Under the pieces are notes generated by a model that made no database searches, had not been told where the DNA came from, and worked only from the letters and a program-made list of their open reading frames with translations. Of a DNA stretch of 25,269 nt, positions 13,890 to 22,800 are shown in pieces. Source of the DNA: Deltaproteobacteria bacterium (lineage in GTDB: Bacteria; Desulfobacterota; Syntrophia; Syntrophales; UBA2210); the NCBI GenBank assembly GCA_011056825.1, contig DSBH01000137.1, positions 1 through 25,269 on the forward strand, in the 5' to 3' direction. The translations under genes were made by a program, and so were the position numbers. How positions within the stretch are numbered: the stretch's first letter is position 1; each line of letters opens with the position of its first letter.

Positions 13890-16800
13890 TCAGAGCCCCA
13901 CGCTCGTCCACCGTTTAAATCTCTTCTTGTCCTGGCGGGCCGCCAGCTCCCTGAATGATTCACGGTCTATGACGCCCGTTGCTGCGCGCGTGCCCAATGA
14001 ACCTCCGGCAAGTACTTTCCAGCCCATCATACTCGCAACCGCCGCTGTCCCGGCATCCGCTGAACCGCCTTCTCCATTTCCCTCTTCCTCTTCGTCGGAC
14101 GATTCGTCCTCTTCCGTCCCTTCGTTCGTTTCGCCACCGGAGTTTCCGGCACCTTCGGGAGCTTCACCGGCGTGAGAGGTATTTTCCTCCGTCGCCTCTT
14201 CTTCTATGGGCGGTTCCTCTCCCGGAGGCGTCTCGGATTCCGGAATGGAGGGCTCACCTTCGCCCGCGGACGGCGCCTGCGACAATCCGTGGTGATCCCG
14301 GGGCTGATCTGTTTGTTCATCGCCGGTACCGGCCAGCCCGTAACTGCCTTTGTGTCCCGCAAGATTTATTCCCGCCCCGGAAACACCCCATTCCTGGAAA
14401 CTCCCGAATAACCACCCTTCATCCGCAAATTCCCGGTCGCCGACTGTTTCTACTTCCGGTATCTCACCGATGTCTTTCCCGCCTTCCAGCTCCGTCATGA
14501 CATTGGCGATGAGGCTGGTGGTATCGAGCCTTATTACGGAAGTCACCTTGCTCGCATCAGGCGTGAAGGTCACTCGGCCATAGGTGTCGATCATGATGTC
14601 TTCCGAGAGGCTTCCGGCGAAGATGTTGTTGCCCGCGCCACCCATCATCACGTCGTTGCCCGCGCCACCGTCCATAAAATCATCGCCGCCGATGAAATAG
14701 TCGGTGGCTTCGAGCGTGTGCCAGACACCATTCAGGAGGGTAACCTCGCCGCTGTCGCCGAAGATGGCGTCGCGCCCGGAACCGCCGTATATGAAATCGC
14801 CTTTTGTACCGCCGATCAGAATATTTGTGTCGGCGGTCGTTTCGAGTGTGTCAACCCCGCCCACATCAGGCCATGTGCTGTAAACCGTCTCGGGGAGCCC
14901 GTCTTCGTCGTATTCCACAACGCCGTTGTCGCCGATAAGGATGTCGCTGCCGGTCCCCGTTATAATTTTGTCTGACCCGAAACCGCCGACAATATACTTC
15001 ATGCCGTTGCCGGTCGTGATCGTGTCATCACCGCCCTCGAGGGGAAGTGTCGATTCGATCAGTGAAAGTTCGAGACCACCCACCGGACCGGCGTATTCAA
15101 CACGACCGTTGTCGCCGAAGATCACTTCCGTTCCGTCGTGCGTGGTGATCTCGTCGGAACCCATGCCGCCGAAAATGACGCCGTCACCGCTGCCCAGGGT
15201 GATCGTGTCGTCGCCGCCGTACTCGGGATGGTCAACCGTGTCGGTCGTCTCGAGCACTTTCGGGGCGCCGTCCGTGTCATAGTTCACCCGGCCGTTGTCG
15301 CCCATGACCACGTGGTCGCCCACGCCCGCCGTGATGATATCGGCACCGAATCCGCCCACGATGTACTTCTCACCGTCGCCCGTTTCGATGGTGTCGTTGC
15401 CGCCCCGCGACAGTACCGTCGACTCGATCAGCGAAAGCTCGAGACCACCCACCGGACCGGCGTATTCAACACGACCGTTGTCGCCGAGAATAACGTCCGT
15501 CGTTCCGATCGTCGTGGCAGTTGTACTGATCGTGTCACTGCCCATGCCGCCCAGAATATGGTTGTTCCCGTCGCCGGTGATGGTGATCGTATCATCGTCA
15601 CCATAGGCCGAGTCGATTTCAGTGTCGGTCGTCTCGAGCACTTTCAGGGCGCCATCCGTGTCATAATCCACCCGGCCGTTGTCGCCGAAGACCACGTGGT
15701 CGCCGGTACCGGCCGTGATTGCGTCAATACCGAATCCACCGATGATGGTTTCATTGCCGTCGCCCGCGCTGATCGTGTCAATGCCGCCGACCGCCGGATC
15801 GATCGTCAAAACATTCGAAGGCGTGCGGTCAACGCCGTCGGTCCGGTCTTCCGTGCGGACACCGTGGCTCACCGAAAATACCGGGTATCCGCCTGCATTG
15901 GTTATAACAAGGTGGATGCCATCGGCTGCGACCGAATAATGTTCGATACCCTGCGCCGCGAGGTCATCGTTCAACAGGAATGCAAGTTGCCCCGCGATAC
16001 TTTCAACAGTCTCGACCTGGTCATCGGCAACCGTATATTCCGCCGTCGCTATCACTTCCCCTGTTTCGTCGTGTATCTCGATCGACCAGGTTTCGCCGTT
16101 TTCGGCGCCGCCCTCCAGGCGTATTACTCTCGAAATTGACAGCGGATCAGTTTCCGCTGAAAAATCCCACGAAGATGTTACTTCGATGGTATCGCCGACC
16201 ACCGGGGCGCCGTTCCCCAGAGAGGTCACGACGTCGCCGGTGTCATCACGATAATAGACCCGGCCGCGGTCCCCGAAGATGATGTCATCGCCGCTGCCGC
16301 CGTCGATTTCGTCCATTCCCGCCCCGCCGAATATCACGAGAGGCAGGCTCGACGCGGACCCGTCCACGGTATCGTCTCCCGCCTGAGTGTTGACCGCGAA
16401 GAAACCGTCCGTCGCTGCATTGAGGGAAACCGTAACATCATCGTCACCGTCGTTGGTGTTCAACGTTGTTATGGTCCTCACGCCGTCGGTCCGGTGGGTA
16501 CTGTCAACCGTTATGGTATCCCCGGCCGTACCGCTCCAGATCGTGATGCCACCTGCCATGTTACCGCCGGTGCTCTGATAATTGATGTCCGCCGGGGCCA
16601 GGCCGATGATGGCGGCGTTGGTAATAGTGGCCGTATCCGCAACCGTGTCGCCGGAGCCGTCCACGTTCAGGGTGTTCGACCCCCCCATCGTATCGACACT
16701 CAATTCACCCAGAATATCGTCCAGGGACCGTTCCGGGTTATACACATTTATACTATCATTCCCGTTTCCGGTGGTGACACTGGTTGGGGTTCCGAACGCC

Positions 16801-19800
16801 GTTCCCTCGACATTGAAACGGTCATTGCCGGATCCGAGGTCAACGTCCAGGCCTTCCAGGTTGTAGTAGTTAATTCCATTGAGCCGTGTATCCAGAATAA
16901 TGTCAACGTCGGTCAGGCCGGTCGCATCGACATCACCGTGTTCGATTTCGAGATCGGCGTACGCGCCCTGAAAGGTTATAAACAATACGTTGTCGACCTT
17001 GCGTACCGCCACGTTGTTCGTCCAGGGCAGGTCGTCCCGGCTGTTGTTCGGATTCAGTATCGGGGCCAGGCCGGCGTATACATCATCGGCACCGGCATCA
17101 TACGCAATGGGATCGGTCCACACGATGTTTTCCGTATTATCCGGGTCATAAACATAATCCATCCAGTCGTGATGCGCGTTATACACCGCTTCGAATCCGC
17201 GCAGACCTATGCGGTAAGTACCGGCGGCACTCCCCCCGGCATTCACCGTCAGTGTCTGGACAGTGTTCAGCAGGGATGCCGTGGTGCCGTCCTCAATCAC
17301 CGCGACTTCCACGTCGGGCGAAATATCCAGCGAACCGATTTCAAGACCGGTGTCATCCCAGGTTTCCGCCCAGGTAAGCTGCGGCATGTCCATGCCGGCC
17401 AGCGCGCCTGAGAAGGTGACCGTGTATGTCTTGGTCGCTCCGTTTATTGTCTCGGTCACGTCAATGCCGCCGTTCACTCCGTACAGTTCCTCGAGCCTTT
17501 CCCTGAGCATCGCGGAGTCATTGTTATACAGATCAAAACCAACTTCGACGGTTGCCGAATCGGCGGTCCTGGTCACGTTAACGGAATCCGCCATACCCGC
17601 GTCCGTGCCGAATCCCGCGGTCGCCATGAGATAGCTACCGCCTTCCGCGCGCACGCTGATGGTCTGGACTTCCTCAACCGTTGGCATATCAAGACCCGTC
17701 AGGGTTGTCTGCATCAGCGTACCGGCGTTATCGGAATCATCCCCGCTGTCATCGATATAGGCATGGTCGGCGTCGCCGCCGCCCTCTATGGTCAGCAGGC
17801 CGTTGATCTGGTCCATCATTCCGCTGTCACTGCCCGCGTAAACGGTGTCGACGCCTTCGCCGGCGTCGATAGTGGTGTGACCCGTGATTGTCTTAACGGT
17901 GATTTCATCCGTTCCATCACCCGCCGAGATGTGCGTGGCGCCGTGGTGGGTGGATTCAACAGTCAGGGTGTCGTTGCCGTATCCCAGCTCCAGGTTGAGA
18001 GCTTCCAGGTTCCCGTATTGAATGCCGCCCGGTATTATTTCACCGCCGATAACCGTGTCAGGCCCCATACCCAGTCCGTACAGCCGGTCCGCGGTAAGAA
18101 CACCGGCGTCATTCGAAGGGCTGTCGCCGTTGAACACGCTCAGCGTATCGACCTGATCGGCCTCGTCAACCAGGGTGTTCGGATTGATCGGCATGTAATA
18201 ATAATGGACGCCGGCGGCGGGCGCGACACCGTCGGGCCAATCCCTGGTAAAGGTTACGGTATTACCGTTTACGGACTCTACATCCATGACCGTACCGGCC
18301 AGGTCGCCGTCAAGGATTTTCACCCGGTAGAGGGCGTGGTTCATCCGCGGATCGAAACCGCCGCTCACATCGCCGGACTCGGGATCATAATGCGTAATAT
18401 CGTTATCCGTCAGCGTGGCCTTGCCGTCTCCATCAGTACCGGTGGACTCGATATCGCCGTCGGGCACAAGCTCGTTGGTCTCACCCGGAAGCATGTAGGG
18501 ATCTTCCAGGATCAGTTCCTCGCTGACCACCACACCGCCTTCGATCTCAAGCGGTCCCCTGATGGAGGCCGTTCTTTCTTCCATCGCCGGGAAGACCTGG
18601 GCGTCGCTTCCGTCCACGACGTTATCGTGAATAGCGTTGACGGTCACTTCCTGCGGTACGCTCCAGTTGTCAACCGTGAAAGTCAGGCTGTCGCTTTCAA
18701 CGCCGTTAACATATACCTGGATCGCCTCACGCTCACCGTTGTTCGCCTCATCATCGAACGCGAGGTCGGAGTTATAGGTACGGGTTGCAATGGCGGCCAC
18801 ATCAACCGTGACCGTTTCCCCTTCCGCCGGCGGACTGGTCAAAACCACCGTGAACGAATCGGTGGTTTCGGCGTAACCGGTCAGCGCCATAATGTCATAT
18901 GTGACTTCGAAACGGCTTGTATGGTCCACCGCTTCGGTAAGGGCGCTGTCAAACGTGAAGGTGCTGGTTTCCGGGGCATAATCGTCTATGGTGAAGGTCT
19001 GCCCCTGGCCGGTCCCTTCGGTGATCGTCAGAGTCTTTCCCTGAAGGCTGATCACATTGGGATTGATGATATGGTTCTGGAGAGTCGCGTTAAGCTGATA
19101 GGAAAGGCCCGTTTTCACGCCCGCGATCACATCCGCCACGTAATCATCCAGTGAGTCGGTGTAAGACCCCACTTCGATTCGGTAGAATCCGTCTTCTTCA
19201 AACGTATATTCCAGGAAGGGATCGTACGCAGTGTTGCTTCCCTTATCAACCCAATCACTGTAGTTGCTGGTTGCCAGCACTTCATTGCTCTCGTTATCCA
19301 CCAGCTGGAGATAGAGACTGGTCAGCAGCTCGTGATTGACAACCGACGTTCGCAGCTCAATCGTGGTACCATCAAAAAGCACATATTCCGTGTAAACAGG
19401 TTCCTGAATGATACTTTCGAGCACATTGCCGTAGTCAATATCGAAAATCCCCTGTACGGTGCCGTCGCCCCTGGTGGGTTCAACTGTGTCGCCGGCCAGG
19501 CCAGTCAGGGAAATCTCGGCACCGCTGACGGAAACGACAACTCCATCCAGTTCCGGAGCGGCGTCGAGCACTGATGCCAGTTCGGAAGCAATGTGGCTGA
19601 GCGTTTCGCCGGTCTCCTGCGCGGTGTATTCGTAAGCATTCCCATGCACCGTCACCGTCCACAGTTCCCCTTCCAGGACCAGTCCTTCCTTTTGCAGGGT
19701 GATGTCGGCATTGATCCAGTGATCCCGTGTATCCGGACTATTATCAGCCGTCCTGGAACCGGCGGCGACCCGCAGTTGTTCGATCTTTTCCGCTGTGACC

Positions 19801-22800
19801 GGTGAACCGTCGGAATCGGTCACCTGCAAGGTATCACCGGACACAAAAACGGTGTAAAAATCATCGATGATAGCCGCGAGTCCTTCGGCCACGTCGTCAA
19901 GATCGCTGTCGGAGCCTTGAACCACGTAACTGTCATAGGTGACGCCGTCGATAGTCAGTGTCCACACATCGTTCTCGGCGAAAGACCCGTCGAGCTGAAT
20001 ACCGGTGACCCAGTCGCCTGCAACCCGACCGTTAAAATCGGCGTCACCATCAACGGCAGCTGGAGTAATCGTGAAATTGATGTCCACGCTGACGTCCTCA
20101 ATCGTCAGCGTGTTCGTGTCGGCATTATACGAGGCGGATGCGCCGATATCGCCGGCAAACCAGGCACCGATATCGTCGACATCGATAACTCCGTTACCAG
20201 CCCCGACTGTATAGTCATCAGCGACCACATGGGTGTATGTAGTCTCCGTGCCGTTCAGCGGCGTCATCGTCAGGGACCATTCTTCACCCGCGTTGACCGT
20301 TCCGTCCAGGACAATGTCGGCCTGAGAATAATGACTGGCGGTACTGCCGGCCTCATTGAAATTCAATTCCCCCGGCTCTGGGGCGGCAACGCCGGCTTCG
20401 GCGGTAAAGGCCGTTCCGTCCGTTTTTGTCACCGTAAGTGCGCCGGCACCATCGTAAAGAACCGTGAAGTCCGCGGGAATAGCGGGCGTAGTCGTGTTGG
20501 TTGCAGTGGCAAACGCATCTCCCACATCATCGATATCATCACCTGTCTGAACAATATATTTATAAGCAACGCCGTCCAGGGTCAGGGTCCAGGTTTCGTC
20601 TACCTGGGCCGAGCCGCCCAGGGTAAAAACAGCCTGTTCGTAATCACCATCCGTACTATTGACTTCGTTGGCAAAAGTTACCGTTCCGCTGCCGCCTACG
20701 GTAAAGTCATAAGAAACAAACCCGTCTGCGTTGGAAACCGCCAGAGTATCGCTGTCGCCATTATAGGTAACCGTGAAGCCCGCATCTGATATATCCGTAT
20801 TGTTCTCAAACCATTGTCCCACCTCGTCTACATCTTCAATATGGGAGGCGGGAGGACCGGTCGTTGTCGTGGTGCAAGTATAGGCCACGCCATCAAGGGT
20901 AAGGATCCATTCTTCACCACTTGACGCATCCGCCACGGCCGTGCCGGACAGGTCAATATCAACGGACTCCAATGCCGGGGAACTGCTGTCCAGGGCTATC
21001 GTCCCCTGAACAGATGCGGCGGTAACGCTGAGGGCGACATTGACGCCGTCGGCATCCGTGATGGTCAGGGTCTTTGCGGTATCGTCATACGAAGCGGAAG
21101 CGCCGATCTCATTTTCAAACCAGCCGCCGACATCGTCAATATCGACATCCAGGTCTCCGTCGAAATCGTAATCTGCGATGGTATCATCATAACTATAGCT
21201 TGTAACCGTGTCATCCGCCGCAGTCAGGGTCAGAACCCAGGTTTCCCCTTCATGCACCGGTCCGGACAGATTCACCACCGCCTCGGACCAGTAGCTCACG
21301 TTGCCGCTGACACTCTGCGTAGCGCCGGCCGGCGCCTCGGTGACTTCCAGGTCGACGGTGAAACTCTCTCCGCTGTCTCTGCTTACTGTCACGGCATCGC
21401 CGTCCGCGATGATTGTATAGCCGGCCGGTGCGGCACCCTCGAGGCCGTCGGCGATATTCGCGAGGGAATCACCGTAGGCGACCTCGTAAGCGCTGCTCGC
21501 GCCGTCGGGAAGATTCAGGGTCCACATCTGGTTGTGAACGGCCGTACCGACAAGGTTCAGGGTAACCTCCTGCCAGGAGGTCGCCTCCGCCTCATTGGTG
21601 TCGAGCGACGTGCCGGTAATCGCCGCGGTCGCCGACGGGCTGGTCCCGGCTTGCTGAAAGCCCAGGGTAAAGCCGGCCGCGTCGGTCAGCCGCAGGGTAT
21701 CATCGCCGATCCGCTCCGGCGCGTACCCGGCGTCTATACTGGCCACCAGTCCGTCGATAACGTTTACCAGCGTATCGTCCGTCTGTACTTCATACTCAAC
21801 GGGATTGCCGTTTATCACCACCGTCCACACATTCCCGTCCACGGGGATGATCGGATCGAATGTGATATCCGCGGCGGAAAATTTCACTCCTCCGGTGGCC
21901 AGCGTCCGCGTGACGGTTCCCGCCGCCTGGACCTCCTGGGTTACGCCGCCGAACAGGAAGCCGTTGGGGTCTTCGATATCCATAACCGTCGAATCGGTTT
22001 CGTTCAGAGAAGCGGTGTAGGTATCATAGACGTCGGTATCATCATTAATTTCACCCGCCAGGCCGTTGATCACGTTGGCCATGGTGGTGTCGGTATCCGC
22101 GACGGTATACGAGTATTCTTCCCCGTTGAGGGTTATCGTCCAGACATCACCTGGCGTGACGTCACCGTTCAGCCTGATGCCCGCTTCGAGATAGTACGTA
22201 CCCCCGGCCGTTTCGCCGCTCACCACGCCCGCCGTAGGCTGGAGCATGCCTTTGGTGATCTCGAAGGAATAATTGTCCCAGGTGCCGTTGCCGTTGCCGA
22301 TGACTGAAGTATAGGCGGTGTAGTAATCGATGAACCCGCCTTCCGGATTTTCCCGGTCGCCGATATCGGGATTGAAATAGGTGTACCAGTAATCGTCGAC
22401 GTCGATATCCTGGGCGGCATTGTTACCCGCTTCATCCTCATACTGCGGCTTCGCCTCGAAGGTGAAGGTATCCACTTCGTGGTTCTCCAGCGAGACATGA
22501 AGATCGTAGTCCGCGCCGGGGGGTATTTCCTCTCCCTTTCCCAACAACCATCCCTGCATGTCGCTTACTTTAACCAGATAGGTGCCCGGCTCGGACAGAT
22601 CCGCCTCCAGGTATGCGTCGAACCAGGTCGAGCTGACGGCCGCTCCATAGTCCGGGTCACTCAAGAACCCGTCTCCAACGGTGTTCCCGTCCGGACCGGT
22701 CAGTTTCAGCGCGGACATCCACCAGACCGAATCGGCCCCCGTAACGGGATCAATTTCAAAGCCATGATCGACATCGAGGACGACGTTGACAGAACCGGAC

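Larger units (their letters stand above)
14600..16480 (-). repeat. C-terminal RTX (GGxGxD) repeat region of the giant protein
   Basis: Nonapeptide-like calcium motifs recur: GGSGDDIIFGD, GGMGSDTIS, GGFGADIITAG, GGMGSDEITT, GGFGSDKIITG, GGSGRDAIFGD, DGGAGNDVMMGGAGNNIFAG. Between them an alternating 'GDNGRV' plus 'YDTDGA..KVLETTDT' or 'EYAGPVGGLELSLIEST' segment repeats with a period of about 370-384 bp. The block is interrupted at about 15853-16137 by a module of another family. Confidence 0.85.

Noticed and set aside
14600..16480. CRISPR array
   Set aside because: Repeats are in frame, 370-384 bp apart, and encode RTX protein; there are no uniform short spacers.
15138..19154. Several long rightward frames within the giant gene (e.g. 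15138-16139, 16494-17411, 17763-19154)
   Set aside because: They mirror repeat-rich Asp/Gly/Thr coding sequence on the other strand, giving Val/Arg/Asn-rich products with no domain and no ribosome binding sites.
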